A stretch of 64,000 nt of DNA from Brevibacillus sp051967035 (GCF_051967035.1 NZ_JBQCKK010000007.1:62001-126000), one strand, 5' to 3'; counted from the first letter of the stretch, positions 43,046-52,191 are shown. Translations and numbers: made by a program. Notes: generated by a model from the letters alone, not told the origin.

Positions 43046-44617
43046 TTACAGTTTAATCGGCGTTTTCGCTTGCTCCAGACTCCATTTTTCCACATCCCAC
43101 GTCTGCGTCACCCAATCCTCGTAAAACTCAGGTTCGTGGCAGACGAGCAGGACAGTCCCCTTGAATTCTTTTAACGCACGCTTCAATTCTTCCTTCGCGA
43201 CGACGTCCAGGTGGTTCGTCGGCTCGTCAAAAACAAGCCAGTTGCTCTCGCGCTGCAAAAGCTTGCAGAGACGCACCTTTGCCTGCTCGCCCCCGGACAA
43301 GGCGTTCATGTTGCGGTTGATATGCTCGTTTTTCAGGCCGCAGCGCGCCAACGCTGCGCGTACCTCGTGGTTGTTCATCGAAGGGAACTCGTTCCAGACG
43401 TCATCCAGCGCCGTAATCGGCTTCGGCTTGACCTCCTGCTCAAAGTAGGCCGGGTGCAGGAAATCGCCTCGCTCCAGCTTGCCTCCGAGCGGCGGAATGA
43501 TGCCGAGCAGCGTTTTCAGGAGCGTGGATTTCCCCACCCCGTTCATCCCGACAATCGCTACCTTTTCGCCGCGTTCCAGCTTTACGTTCAGCTTTGGCAG
43601 CAGGGGATGGGTATAGCCGATCTCCAAGTCTTCCGCTTCGATGACAAAGCGGCTGCTCGCACGCGCCTCCTTGAAAATGAAGGAAGGCTTCGCCGCTGTC
43701 TCCGGCTTGTCGATCCGCTCCATTTTGTCCAGCTGCTTCTGGCGGCTTTTGGCACGGCCTGTCGTGGACGCACGCGCTTTGTTGCGGGCGATGAAGTCCT
43801 CCATGCGGGCAATTTCTTCCTGCTGCTTTTCAAACGCGTCAAAGTGCTGGCTGCGCTTCATCTCGGACTGCGCCAGGAACGATTCGTAGTTCCCGGTGTA
43901 GCGGTTCAGCTTGGTGAATTCCAGATGGTAAATGACGTTGACGACTTCGTTCATGAACGCCGTGTCGTGGGAAATCAGGATGAAGGCGTACGGATATTCC
44001 CGCAGATAGTTTTTCAGCCAGACGATATGCTCTTCGTCCAGGTAGTTCGTCGGCTCATCCAGAAGCAGGACGGTCGGCTGCTCCAAAAGCAGCTTCGCCA
44101 GCAGAACCTTTGTGCGCTGTCCACCGGACAAGGACGCGACGTCGCGCTCCAGTCCAATCGCGCTCAGTCCAAGCGCGTTCGCGATCTCCTCCACCTTGGC
44201 GTCGATCAGGTAAAACCCGCTCGTCTCCAGCTTATCCTGAATTTCACCCATGCGCTCCAAAAGCTCTTCCAGTTCCTCCGGCGACGCTTCCGCCATTTTT
44301 TCGCCAATCGCCATCAGCTCCTGCTCCTGCTCCAAAAGCGGCAGAAACGCCTCCTTGAGCACGTCGCGAATGGTTTTTCCCGATTGCAGCTTCGTGTGCT
44401 GGTCGAGGTAGCCGTACTGGATCTTGGGCATCCATTCGATGCGGCCCTTATCCGGAATGAGCTGTCCGGTCAAGATGCCCATCATCGTGGATTTTCCGGT
44501 TCCGTTTGCTCCTACGAGACCGACGCGGTCGTTCGGTTGCAGACGAAAGGACACGTCCCGAAACAAAATGCGATCCCCAAAGCCATGGGACAAATCTTCC
44601 ACAATCAAAACACTCAT
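43046..44617 (-). CDS. ABC-F family ATP-binding protein
   Basis: A 523-residue cytosolic protein with two ABC cassettes and no membrane segment. Cassette 1: Walker A GANGTGKSTMM, signature LSGGQRTKVLLAKLL, Walker B VLLLDEPTNYLD. The linker (about 240-310) has the ABC-F coiled-coil region with a basic stretch KARASTTGRAKSRQKQ. Cassette 2: GMNGVGKSTLL, LSGGEQAKVRLCKLL and WLVFDEPTNHLD. ABC-F proteins act on the ribosome as translation factors or in antibiotic protection; which type is unclear. ATG has AGGAGG ten bases upstream. It follows a HEPN-like gene on the same strand. Confidence 0.9.
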   Translation of the reverse strand: MSVLIVEDLSHGFGDRILFRDVSFRLQPNDRVGLVGANGTGKSTMMGILTGQLIPDKGRIEWMPKIQYGYLDQHTKLQSGKTIRDVLKEAFLPLLEQEQELMAIGEKMAEASPEELEELLERMGEIQDKLETSGFYLIDAKVEEIANALGLSAIGLERDVASLSGGQRTKVLLAKLLLEQPTVLLLDEPTNYLDEEHIVWLKNYLREYPYAFILISHDTAFMNEVVNVIYHLEFTKLNRYTGNYESFLAQSEMKRSQHFDAFEKQQEEIARMEDFIARNKARASTTGRAKSRQKQLDKMERIDKPETAAKPSFIFKEARASSRFVIEAEDLEIGYTHPLLPKLNVKLERGEKVAIVGMNGVGKSTLLKTLLGIIPPLGGKLERGDFLHPAYFEQEVKPKPITALDDVWNEFPSMNNHEVRAALARCGLKNEHINRNMNALSGGEQAKVRLCKLLQRESNWLVFDEPTNHLDVVAKEELKRALKEFKGTVLLVCHEPEFYEDWVTQTWDVEKWSLEQAKTPIKL

Positions 44618-44649
44618 GCAAACTCTTCCTCCTGTTTCCTCTGTGAGGT

Positions 44650-45507
44650 CTACAACATCATGCTTTCAAAATAAGACGGCGCATACCGCTGTACATAGGT
44701 TTCGCCTGTCAAGATCAACTCGTCCAGTCGCAAGCGCAACTCCTGCAGGCTGATGCCGTGCATCGCCGTATTCAGGATCGTCGCTCTCGCCATCAATCGG
44801 AGCGTATTCACCTCGTCTGTCAGCTTGTTGCCGAACATTTTTCCGCTGTGGACGATCTCTGAACGATGATTGTACGATTTTTTTACAAACTGGGCAATTT
44901 TTTGCCGCTGGGCATACGACTCTCCAAAATAATACGCCATGCGCAGCCGCAATTTATAGGTGATTTCCCCCTTTTTTCCGTCGGGAGCAAACAGCGACTC
45001 CAGCGCAATCCACAAATCGAGCAGCTGGTCCTCGTTGCTTTTTTTCTCCAGCGACAGCGCATAGCGGCGAAAAGCAAGCGACGGCAGCTGGTGGTCCAAC
45101 AGTCGCATGAAAACGTTTTGGGTAGACGCATCAAACTCGTATTTGCTCCCGTCGAGGGATCGCTTCAAGTACGTAATCCCGCACATATTGCCATTCACGG
45201 TCAGGACGTAAGGGATCGAGCATGTCCCATCAATCGCGGACAAGTTCAGTTTGTTCTCGATCTCTTCGATCCACGGGCGGTCATCCGTTACTTTCATTTC
45301 CGCATGCTCCGCAACCAAAAACAGGCTGTTGCGGCTGACCCGCGAATCGAAAATACGCTTGTTCTCATCCATTTCGTTTCGCAAATAGCGCGAAGCGATC
45401 TCATACGGCTGCTCTGCTCCCGAGATCAGGTAGTAAGCATGAGGCAGCTCGATCCGAACAGGCTGCGTGGTTATGGAATTAAATACGGGCGCAATCAACA
45501 GTGGCAT
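44650..45507 (-). CDS. HEPN-like hypothetical protein (ApeA-type)
   Basis: A 285-residue protein. The C-terminal half is helical with LLDLWIALESLF, then AYYFGESYAQRQKIAQFVKKSYNHRSEIVHSGK. The R-x4-H motif in RSEIVH together with the LE.LF helix is typical of HEPN domains, nearest by eye to the ApeA-like group. The N-terminal half is alpha/beta and not recognisable. Start at 45507 has AAAGGAG six bases upstream; the ATG at 45525 is too far. HEPN proteins often are RNases in defence or toxin systems, but this one has no visible antitoxin partner. It lies 32 bases upstream of the ABC-F gene, likely co-transcribed. Confidence 0.65.
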   Translation of the reverse strand: MPLLIAPVFNSITTQPVRIELPHAYYLISGAEQPYEIASRYLRNEMDENKRIFDSRVSRNSLFLVAEHAEMKVTDDRPWIEEIENKLNLSAIDGTCSIPYVLTVNGNMCGITYLKRSLDGSKYEFDASTQNVFMRLLDHQLPSLAFRRYALSLEKKSNEDQLLDLWIALESLFAPDGKKGEITYKLRLRMAYYFGESYAQRQKIAQFVKKSYNHRSEIVHSGKMFGNKLTDEVNTLRLMARATILNTAMHGISLQELRLRLDELILTGETYVQRYAPSYFESMML

Positions 45508-45712
45508 TGGCTGCTCCTTTCCCATCCGTCAAAGCGCGATTCTTGTTCCCTGAGTGAAACGGATGGTTTATCAACAGTATCGTGTCTTTCTGCCTTTTTG
45601 ACAACCTAGTGATTCCTGCTAATCGCAAACACACTTCCTTTTAGAATACCAGCAATTCCTATGGTTCGTCACCATCGGATTGCGGCAAACTACGAAAAAA
45701 GGAGATGATTGG

Positions 45713-45862
45713 ATGGAACAGGATTATAGGCAGGACGAAAATCCGCACCAAGCTTACAATAACGTGGCAAAGCCTGAGGCGCAAACCGGCGAGCCACTGG
45801 CCGGCTCCAAAAAAGTGAAGCAAAAAAATCATTCCCGCTCCATCAAAACGCGGGAAGGGTAA
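45713..45862 (+). CDS. sspP: Small acid-soluble spore protein P-like (SspP)
   Basis: A 49-residue hydrophilic protein. The C-terminal half, GEPLAGSKKVKQKNHSRS, matches the conserved PEPL.GSKKVKNRNHTRQ motif of Bacillus SspP, a minor small acid-soluble spore protein of the developing forespore. ATG at 45713 has AAAGGAG eight bases upstream. No convincing forespore sigma promoter was recognisable. A terminator follows at 45876. It supports a spore-forming organism. Confidence 0.8.
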   Translation: MEQDYRQDENPHQAYNNVAKPEAQTGEPLAGSKKVKQKNHSRSIKTREG

Positions 45863-45875
45863 GCTTTAGCCAAAC

Positions 45876-45915
45876 AAAGCCCAAACGGCTCCATCCGTTC
45901 GGGCTTTCCTTTTTC
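45876..45915 (+). terminator. Terminator after sspP
   Basis: AAAGCCC and AACGG on the left arm pair with CCGTT and GGGCTTT on the right with a single mismatch, then CCTTTTT follows. Confidence 0.85.
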
Positions 45916-45993
45916 TTACAATAAAACGATTGAATTGTCCCACAAGGATGATCTATGATGGATGCAGTATCCATAATGGAGGTTTAGCCCACT

Positions 45994-46716
45994 ATGATGA
46001 CCATTCCACTTCCGGGCCATGGCCCGCTTTCGAACGCGATCAGCTACAGTGTTTCCCCTTTGTACGAGCTGGCTGCCAGCCTGCACACGCTCGCCCAGCC
46101 TTCGCCCCCTGAACGCTTCTTTTCATGGTCAGAAGATCAGCTGGAACAATTTGAATCCGCGCGCCTGACGCAGGAATGGGCGTATTTGCTCCCGCTCTTT
46201 CGCTACGGCATCCCCGACACCTTCGATCCTGTTCAGACAAAAGGAGTGATGGGCGTGGACGAGCAATACGAATACTTTGTGATGCTGCCCACCGAGCAAT
46301 TTGTCCGCAGCGTGACTCCGATGCTTGACCACTGGATGCAGCAGCACGCCATCCCGCAAGTGTATTTGGATATGCAAGAGGATTCCGATTATGTAAAAGG
46401 CCGTTTCAGCCTGTTTGTTTCGTCTTACTGGCAACTGTATTTTGAAGAGAACTGGGAGAGCATCGCCCCGCAGTTTGTGAAGGAGGCCGAGCGCATTTAC
46501 GCCTCGGTGCAAACCATGCCTGCCTTGCTCTCCTACCTGCAATCGATCTGTTCCGCCTTCTCTCTCGATGAAGAGAATCGCCGTCTCACGTGTCCGTACG
46601 ACGGCCCGGACGATCATGCCGAGCAGTTAATCCTCTACCCCAGCTATTATTATGCCCAGGAGCCTTGTCTCAGCAAAAAGGGTGCCCATGCCCACCTGCT
46701 GTACTCCTTCTCCTGA
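45994..46716 (+). CDS. Hypothetical protein, 240 residues
   Basis: I do not recognise this protein. It is soluble and acidic, with SVSPLYELAASLHTLAQPSPPERF at the start, then LTPMLDHWMQQH-like VTPMLDHWMQQHAIP and YVKGRFSLFVSSYWQLYFEENWESI. The opening resembles the N-terminal part of some ArsR-type regulators that sense unknown ligands, but no winged helix is present and the protein ends soon after ILYPSYYYAQEPCLSK. GGAGG lies about 11 bases before the ATG. The overlapping terminator indicates the short length is genuine rather than an immediate frameshift, although this should be tested. Confidence 0.6.
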   Translation: MMTIPLPGHGPLSNAISYSVSPLYELAASLHTLAQPSPPERFFSWSEDQLEQFESARLTQEWAYLLPLFRYGIPDTFDPVQTKGVMGVDEQYEYFVMLPTEQFVRSVTPMLDHWMQQHAIPQVYLDMQEDSDYVKGRFSLFVSSYWQLYFEENWESIAPQFVKEAERIYASVQTMPALLSYLQSICSAFSLDEENRRLTCPYDGPDDHAEQLILYPSYYYAQEPCLSKKGAHAHLLYSFS

Positions 46717-46727
46717 GCGTTCCCACT

Positions 46728-46762
46728 AAAAAACGCCCTTGGGTCAGGAAGGGCGTTTTTGA
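46728..46762. terminator. Terminator overlapping the spo0E-like gene end
   Basis: AAAAACGCCCTT pairs with AAGGGCGTTTTT around an 8-base loop. The right arm also encodes the last codons of the minus-strand Spo0E-like protein, so both strands may use it. Confidence 0.85.
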
Positions 46763-46905
46763 TGCAACATATGCGCAACGATCAGTTTATCCAATTGTTG
46801 ACTTATCTTCACGATTTCTGGGTCAAGAAAATTGTAACCTGCTTCTTTGGCTGCACGTTCCAGCTTTTGGCGCAAGTCATCAATCATCTTACTTGTAGTT
46901 TCCAT
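46744..46905 (-). CDS. Spo0E-like aspartyl-phosphate phosphatase
   Basis: A 53-residue helical-hairpin protein. The sequence SKMIDDLRQKLERAAKEAGYNFLDPEIVKISQQLDKLIVAHM has the Spo0E-family signature SQxLD in the second helix and the acidic turn between helices. These small proteins dephosphorylate Spo0A-P and delay sporulation. ATG at 46905 has GGAGG nine bases upstream. Its last codons run into the terminator stem of the neighbouring gene on the other strand. Confidence 0.85.
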   Translation of the reverse strand: METTSKMIDDLRQKLERAAKEAGYNFLDPEIVKISQQLDKLIVAHMLHQKRPS

Positions 46906-46984
46906 GCTGCCAAGCCTCCACCCACGTCAGTCTCCCACTATTTTACATTATATAAGAACAGGTGGAAAGGGTAAGATGTGGAAG

Positions 46985-47022
46985 AAAAAAGCCTTGTAAC
47001 CACAAAGGTACAAGGCTTTTTT
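46985..47022 (-). terminator. Terminator of the pdh operon
   Basis: AAAAGCCTTGTA and TACAAGGCTTTT form a perfect stem, flanked by A- and T-tracts. It lies directly after the lpd stop. Confidence 0.9.
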
Positions 47023-47036
47023 CACAAGGGCAGCTG

Positions 47037-48446
47037 TTATTTCATCACGTGGATCGGACGACCCAGTGCCAGTTCAGCCGCTTCCATCGTCACTTCACCC
47101 AATGTCGGGTGAGCGTGGATGGTCAGCTCGATATCCTCAAGCGTAGCGCCCATTTCGATCGCCAGTCCGATTTCCGCGATGATGTTGGAAGCTTCCGGAC
47201 CCACGATTTGCGCCCCCAGGACGAGGTTGGAGCCTTTTTCCGCAATCAGCTTCACGTAGCCTTCGCCTGCATTGACAGACAGAGCGCGGCCGTTTGCTGC
47301 GAACGGGAAGCGTCCTACCACATAATCGATCCCTTTTTCTTTTGCTTCTCTTTCGTTGATGCCTACGCTTGCGATTTCCGGATCGCAGAAAACAACCGCC
47401 GGAATCGCTTTGTAGTCCACCTCTGCCGGATGTCCGGCAATCGCTTCGGCAGCCACTTTTCCTTCGTAGGAAGCTTTGTGTGCCAGCGCAGGACCTGCCA
47501 CGATATCCCCGATCGCGTACACGTTAGGAATGTTCGTGCGGCCTTGTTTGTCAACCACGATCAGACCGCGGTCGGTCACGTTCATGCCGATATCGCGAAC
47601 GCCCAGCTCATCGGTGTTCGGACGGCGTCCAACGGTGACGAGCACGTATTCTGCCTCGATTTGTTGCGCCTCGCCTTTGACTTCGGCTTTCACAATCACG
47701 CCGTTTTCTGTCTCTTCCATTCCTTGCGCCAGCGCTTTGGTATGGATGGTCACGCCCAGCTTTTTCAGCTTGCGCTCCACGAGACGCGGCATATCCGGCT
47801 CGAAGCCAGGCAGAATTTGATCGGAGCCTTCGAGAATCGTCACTTTGGTGCCGAATTTCGCGAACACCGTACCCAGCTCGATTCCGATGTAACCGCCGCC
47901 GATGACAACCAGGCTCTTCGGCAGCTCGGTCAACGACAGCGCCTCTGTCGAGGACAGAACGCGCTTGCCGAATGGGAACGCCGGCAGCTCGATTGGACGG
48001 GACCCCGTCGCGATGATGCAATGCTGGAAGCGATAGCGGTTCACGTCATAGCCGTTGAAGACGCGCACTTCGTTTTCGCTGACGAACAGGGCTTCGCCTG
48101 GAATTACCTGGATTTTGTTTCCTTTGAACAGGGAAGCAACGCCACCTGTCAATTGCTTCACGATGCCGCTTTTCCATTCCTGGACTTTGGCGAAATCAAC
48201 CTTGACGTTTTCCATGGTAATTCCCATGGATTCGGTATGTTGCGCATGCTCATACGTGTGTGCAGCATGGATCATCGCTTTGGAAGGGATGCAGCCTACG
48301 TTCAGGCACACGCCGCCCAGCTCCGCTTTTTCCACAACCGCTACGTTTTTTCCCAGTTGGGCGGCGCGAATCGCCGCCACATAGCCACCTGGACCCGCAC
48401 CGATCACGAGCACATCAACTTCTGTCGTAAATTCACCTACTACCAT
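47037..48446 (-). CDS. pdhD: Dihydrolipoyl dehydrogenase (PDH E3)
   Basis: A 469-residue flavoprotein. FAD motif VLVIGAGPGGYVAA at 11-24; redox disulfide GGVCLNVGCIPSKA (two Cys); NAD motif LVVIGGGYIGIELG; FAD-binding VYAIGDIVAGP; and C-terminal active-site pair HAHPTLGEV. It re-oxidises dihydrolipoamide of the E2 subunit, and is probably also shared with other 2-oxo acid complexes. GGAGGG precedes ATG by ten bases. Fourth gene of pdhABCD. Confidence 0.95.
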   Translation of the reverse strand: MVVGEFTTEVDVLVIGAGPGGYVAAIRAAQLGKNVAVVEKAELGGVCLNVGCIPSKAMIHAAHTYEHAQHTESMGITMENVKVDFAKVQEWKSGIVKQLTGGVASLFKGNKIQVIPGEALFVSENEVRVFNGYDVNRYRFQHCIIATGSRPIELPAFPFGKRVLSSTEALSLTELPKSLVVIGGGYIGIELGTVFAKFGTKVTILEGSDQILPGFEPDMPRLVERKLKKLGVTIHTKALAQGMEETENGVIVKAEVKGEAQQIEAEYVLVTVGRRPNTDELGVRDIGMNVTDRGLIVVDKQGRTNIPNVYAIGDIVAGPALAHKASYEGKVAAEAIAGHPAEVDYKAIPAVVFCDPEIASVGINEREAKEKGIDYVVGRFPFAANGRALSVNAGEGYVKLIAEKGSNLVLGAQIVGPEASNIIAEIGLAIEMGATLEDIELTIHAHPTLGEVTMEAAELALGRPIHVMK

Positions 48447-48452
48447 TGTGTC

Positions 48453-49832
48453 TTATCCCTCCATGACGAGCAGCGTCGGATTTTCCAAAAGCTGCTTCAC
48501 GTAGTTGACGAAACGCTGTGCAGGTTCGCCATCAACCAAGCGGTGGTCAAAGCTCAAGGACAGATGCAGCATTTGGGCAACCACGATCTCGCCGTTTTTC
48601 ACCACTGGTTTTTCGCTGATGCGGCCTACGCCCAAGATCGCTACTTCCGGGTAGTTGATGATCGGCGTAAAGAACATGCCGCCGGCGGAACCGATGTTGG
48701 TGATGCTGAAGGTCGAGCCTTTCAGCTCATCGGCACTCGCTTTGCGCTCGCGGGATTTTTTCGCCAGTTCGCTGATCTCGCCAGCGATTTGGAAGATCGA
48801 CTTGCTGTCGGCTGCTTTGACGACAGGAACGAGCAGGCCGTCTTCGGTCGAAGTGGCAATCCCGATGTTGTAATACTTCTTGTACACAATCTCTTGTTTT
48901 TCATCATCAATGGACGCATTCAGCTCTGGGAACTTTTTCAGACCCGCTACGACTGCCTTGACGATCATTGGCAGGTAGGTCAGCTTCACGCCGCGCTCTT
49001 CTGCGAGCGGCTTCGCGTTTTTGCGCATCGCCACCAGTTCGGTTACGTCCACTTCGTCGAAGATCGTAACGTGTGGCGCCGTGTAAGCGGATTTCACCAT
49101 TGCTTTGGCAATCGCTTTGCGGATGCCTTTCAGCGGAACGCGCTCTTCCAGTTCGCCCGCTTGCGCACTGTAGTGAACGGTTGGCGCAGAAGCTGCTTGC
49201 GCTACGCCTGTTGGCGCCGCTTCTGCTGCCGGAGCCGCTGTTTCCACTGCTTGTGCAGCTGGAGCAGAGGCAACAGCACCGCCAGCTAGGAAGCGATCTA
49301 CGTCTTCGCGAGTAATGCGACCCAGTTTGCCAGTACCAGGTACCAGTGTCAGCTGAACGCCTTTTTCACGCGCGTATTTGCGCACGGAAGGAGTAGCCAG
49401 CACGTGCTTGCGGTCAATTGGAGCCGCAACCGCTGTGGCTGTCGCTTGCGCCATTGGCGTTTCCAGCGCTTGGTTTGCGTTCGCGCTCACTTGGGAGCCG
49501 ATATCGCAGCCTGGTTCCATTTTGTCAGTTGCCGGTGCTGGCGCAGCGGCAGTATCGCCGTGACCGTGGTCTGGCAGGTTTGGAACTTCGCCCTCGACCT
49601 CGAACTCGATCAGAGGATCGCCCACAACCGAAACCGTGCCCTCTGTCACTTTCAGTTCGACGACTTTTCCTTTTACAGGCGATGGAACTTCTACTACCGC
49701 CTTGTCATTTTGCACTTCCATAATGACTTGGTCTTCTTCTACGGAATCTCCGGGCTGTACGTGCCATTTGACGATTTCGCCTTCATGGATACCTTCGCCG
49801 AGCTCCGGGAGTCTGAATGTAAAACGACTCAC
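48453..49832 (-). CDS. pdhC: Dihydrolipoyl acetyltransferase (PDH E2)
   Basis: A 459-residue E2. One lipoyl domain at residues 2-80 with modified Lys in VQNDKAVVEVPSP, an alanine/proline linker with a second Ala-rich segment, the peripheral-subunit-binding domain near 140-175 (ATPSVRKYAREKG, GRITREDV), then the CoA-acyltransferase core with VPLKGIRKAIAKAM and active-site SLSFDHRLVDGEP. It forms the complex core that binds E1 and E3. GTG start with AGGAGGA. A 103-base gap with a strong hairpin separates it from pdhB. Confidence 0.95.
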   Translation of the reverse strand: MSRFTFRLPELGEGIHEGEIVKWHVQPGDSVEEDQVIMEVQNDKAVVEVPSPVKGKVVELKVTEGTVSVVGDPLIEFEVEGEVPNLPDHGHGDTAAAPAPATDKMEPGCDIGSQVSANANQALETPMAQATATAVAAPIDRKHVLATPSVRKYAREKGVQLTLVPGTGKLGRITREDVDRFLAGGAVASAPAAQAVETAAPAAEAAPTGVAQAASAPTVHYSAQAGELEERVPLKGIRKAIAKAMVKSAYTAPHVTIFDEVDVTELVAMRKNAKPLAEERGVKLTYLPMIVKAVVAGLKKFPELNASIDDEKQEIVYKKYYNIGIATSTEDGLLVPVVKAADSKSIFQIAGEISELAKKSRERKASADELKGSTFSITNIGSAGGMFFTPIINYPEVAILGVGRISEKPVVKNGEIVVAQMLHLSLSFDHRLVDGEPAQRFVNYVKQLLENPTLLVMEG

Positions 49833-49891
49833 AGTATCTCCTCCTTTTGAACACTACGCTTCAATGAACAGCCTGCAAATTTCGGAAAGAA

Positions 49892-49917
49892 GGCGGAAAG
49901 CTTTCCACTTTTCCGCC
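49892..49917 (-). other. Hairpin between pdhB and pdhC
   Basis: GGCGGAAA pairs perfectly with TTTCCGCC in the pdhB-pdhC gap. No U-tract follows, so it is more likely a stability or processing element than a terminator. Confidence 0.5.
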
Positions 49918-49935
49918 ATTATGCTTGTTTTTCGA

Positions 49936-50916
49936 TTAATAATCGAGCACTTGCGTGAGTCCGTCTACCACGCGTTTCACGTCAGGCAGCCAGATGTCCT
50001 CTGCTTGTGCAAACGGATAGACTGTATCCGGCGCAGTGATACGCAGCACAGGCGCTTCGAGGTGGAGAATGGCGCGCTCGTTGATTTGCGCGATGATTTC
50101 CGCAGCAACGCCGGAAGTTTTTTGCGCTTCCTGCACGACAATCGCCCGGTTGGTTTTCTTCACGGAAGCGACGATGGTGTCGATGTCCAGCGGACTGATG
50201 GTGCGCAGGTCGATAACCTCTACCTTCGCGCCACGCGCCTTTTCGATCTCTTCGGCTGCTTTCAGGCTGGTATGCACCATGGCACCATAGGTGATGATGG
50301 TAACATCGCTGCCTTCTTTTACCACGTTCGCTTTCCCCAGCGGAATGGTGTACTCGCCCTCCGGCACTTCTTGACGGAAGGAACGGTACAGCTTCATGTG
50401 CTCCAGGAACACGACCGGATCGTTGTCGCGAATCGCGGAGATCAGCAGACCTTTTGCATCGTACGGGTTGGAAGGGATGACCACTTTCAGACCCGGCGTT
50501 TGCAGCATCAACCCTTCGAGAGAGTCAGCGTGCAACTCAGGTGTTTTCACGCCGCCGCCAAACGGGGAGCGGAAAGTAACCGGGCTGGAGAAACGGCCTC
50601 CGGAACGGTAACGCATACGAGTCGCTTGCGAAGCGATCGCATCGAATGTTTCAAAGACGAAGCCAAAAAACTGAATTTCCGCTACAGGACGGAAGCCGTT
50701 GATAGACAAGCCTACAGCCAGTCCACCGATTCCGGACTCAGCGAGCGGCGTATCGAATACACGCTGCTCGCCGAATTCAGCTTGCAAACCTTCTGTCGCA
50801 CGGAATACCCCACCGTTTTTCCCTACGTCTTCCCCGAAGACAAGTACGGTTTCATCGCGCTTCAATTCTACGCGCATTGCATCCGTAATGGCTTGAACCA
50901 TTGTCATTTGTGCCAT
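49936..50916 (-). CDS. pdhB: Pyruvate dehydrogenase E1 subunit beta
   Basis: A 326-residue beta subunit. Typical motifs: VFGEDVGKNGGVFRATEGL, TPLAESGIGGLAVG, MRYRSGGRFSSPVTFRSPFGGG, and C-terminal RAIVVQEAQKTSGVAAEI. It binds TPP together with the alpha subunit and decarboxylates pyruvate. It begins three bases after the pdhA stop. ATG has AGGAG upstream. Confidence 0.95.
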   Translation of the reverse strand: MAQMTMVQAITDAMRVELKRDETVLVFGEDVGKNGGVFRATEGLQAEFGEQRVFDTPLAESGIGGLAVGLSINGFRPVAEIQFFGFVFETFDAIASQATRMRYRSGGRFSSPVTFRSPFGGGVKTPELHADSLEGLMLQTPGLKVVIPSNPYDAKGLLISAIRDNDPVVFLEHMKLYRSFRQEVPEGEYTIPLGKANVVKEGSDVTIITYGAMVHTSLKAAEEIEKARGAKVEVIDLRTISPLDIDTIVASVKKTNRAIVVQEAQKTSGVAAEIIAQINERAILHLEAPVLRITAPDTVYPFAQAEDIWLPDVKRVVDGLTQVLDY

Positions 50917-50919
50917 GGC

Positions 50920-52005
50920 TTACTTCGACTCCTTCGCCAGGAATTCTGCCTTTTGCTCTTCGAGTGCAGGCGGCAGTGTCTCAAACATTACATCGATCAG
51001 TTCCGTTACTTTCATTTTCGGCGTTTCGTCCGCTTTTTTGATCGCGTCCGCAACCGCTGCTTTTGCTTCTTCAATCACAGCTTCCTCGTCTTTTTCGCTC
51101 CAGAGGCCTTTGCCTTCCAGGAATTTGCGGAAACGGATCAGCGGATCGCGCAGCTCCCACTCGCTTTGCTCTTCGCCTGTGCGGTAACGGGTTGGGTCGT
51201 CACCGGCCATGGTGTGCGGACCATAACGGTAGGTCAGCGCCTCGATCAGCGTCGCTCCTTCGCCGTTCACGCCGCGCTCTTTCGCTTTTTTCACTGCGTA
51301 GTAAACAGCGAGAATGTCCATACCGTCCACGCGCTCGCTGGCGATACCGGCAGCCACAGCTTTTACTGCGATATTTTCGGAAGCCGTTTGCTTTTCGAAC
51401 GGCAGAGAGATCGCATATCCGTTATTTTGGGAGAAGAAAATCACAGGCAGCTTATAAACGCCCGCAAAGTTCATGCCCTCGTAGAAGTCACCCTGGGAGG
51501 TTGCTCCGTCACCAAAGTAGTTGATGGCCACGCGTTTTTCACCGCGCAGCTTGTAGCCCATCGCAACACCTGCTGCTTGTGTACATTGCGCCGCGATGAT
51601 GATCTGTGGCATCAATACGTTTACGCCTTCCGGAATCCGTCCACCCTCGATGTGTCCGCGGGAGTAGAGGAAAGCCTGGTGCAGCGGGAATCCGTGCCAT
51701 ACCATTTGCGGAATGTCGCGGTAGCTTGGCAGGATGAAGTCTTCTTTGGAAAGCGCTGCCTCGGAGCCGATCATGCTTGCTTCTTGACCAGCTACAGGCG
51801 CATAAAAGCCGAGGCGGCCTTGACGGTTCAGGCTGATGGCGCGTTGGTCCCACACGCGGGTAAAGACCATTCTGCGCATCAGTTCACGCAACTCGTCATC
51901 GGAGAGCTCAGGCATCAAGTCAGGACGAACAACCGTACCGTCCGGTGCAAGAATTTGCAGCGGGGCGTTGTTCTCTGTTTGTTCAACAGCAGTGGTTACG
52001 CTCAT
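50920..52005 (-). CDS. pdhA: Pyruvate dehydrogenase E1 subunit alpha
   Basis: A 361-residue alpha subunit. The TPP-binding motif is GDGATSQGDFYEGMNFAGVYK with NN closing it; the phosphorylation-loop region YRYGPHTMAGDDPTRYR follows. Start at 52005 has GAGGTG six bases upstream; the longer frame from 52083 has no site. First gene of pdhABCD, which converts pyruvate to acetyl-CoA. A palindrome lies within its probable promoter spacer. Confidence 0.94.
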   Translation of the reverse strand: MSVTTAVEQTENNAPLQILAPDGTVVRPDLMPELSDDELRELMRRMVFTRVWDQRAISLNRQGRLGFYAPVAGQEASMIGSEAALSKEDFILPSYRDIPQMVWHGFPLHQAFLYSRGHIEGGRIPEGVNVLMPQIIIAAQCTQAAGVAMGYKLRGEKRVAINYFGDGATSQGDFYEGMNFAGVYKLPVIFFSQNNGYAISLPFEKQTASENIAVKAVAAGIASERVDGMDILAVYYAVKKAKERGVNGEGATLIEALTYRYGPHTMAGDDPTRYRTGEEQSEWELRDPLIRFRKFLEGKGLWSEKDEEAVIEEAKAAVADAIKKADETPKMKVTELIDVMFETLPPALEEQKAEFLAKESK

Positions 52006-52191
52006 CTCATTCACCTCTTCACTAGAATAAAGGGCTTCCTTCCCGCTGTTCGTCCTGCCGCATTCATCGAGCCGTTGCTCCATGGATGGCGGCGAGTGCG
52101 AATCTTGTCGGAAATGTCCCCCATAATGGAAAAAGCAGAAGAAAAGTTGTCTCGTGCAAGAAAGGGCTTACAGCGCCGTCTGCACCACCCT

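Noticed and set aside
45640..45712. Sigma-G promoter for sspP
   Set aside because: GAATAC is present but no CATNNTA-type -10 at proper distance.
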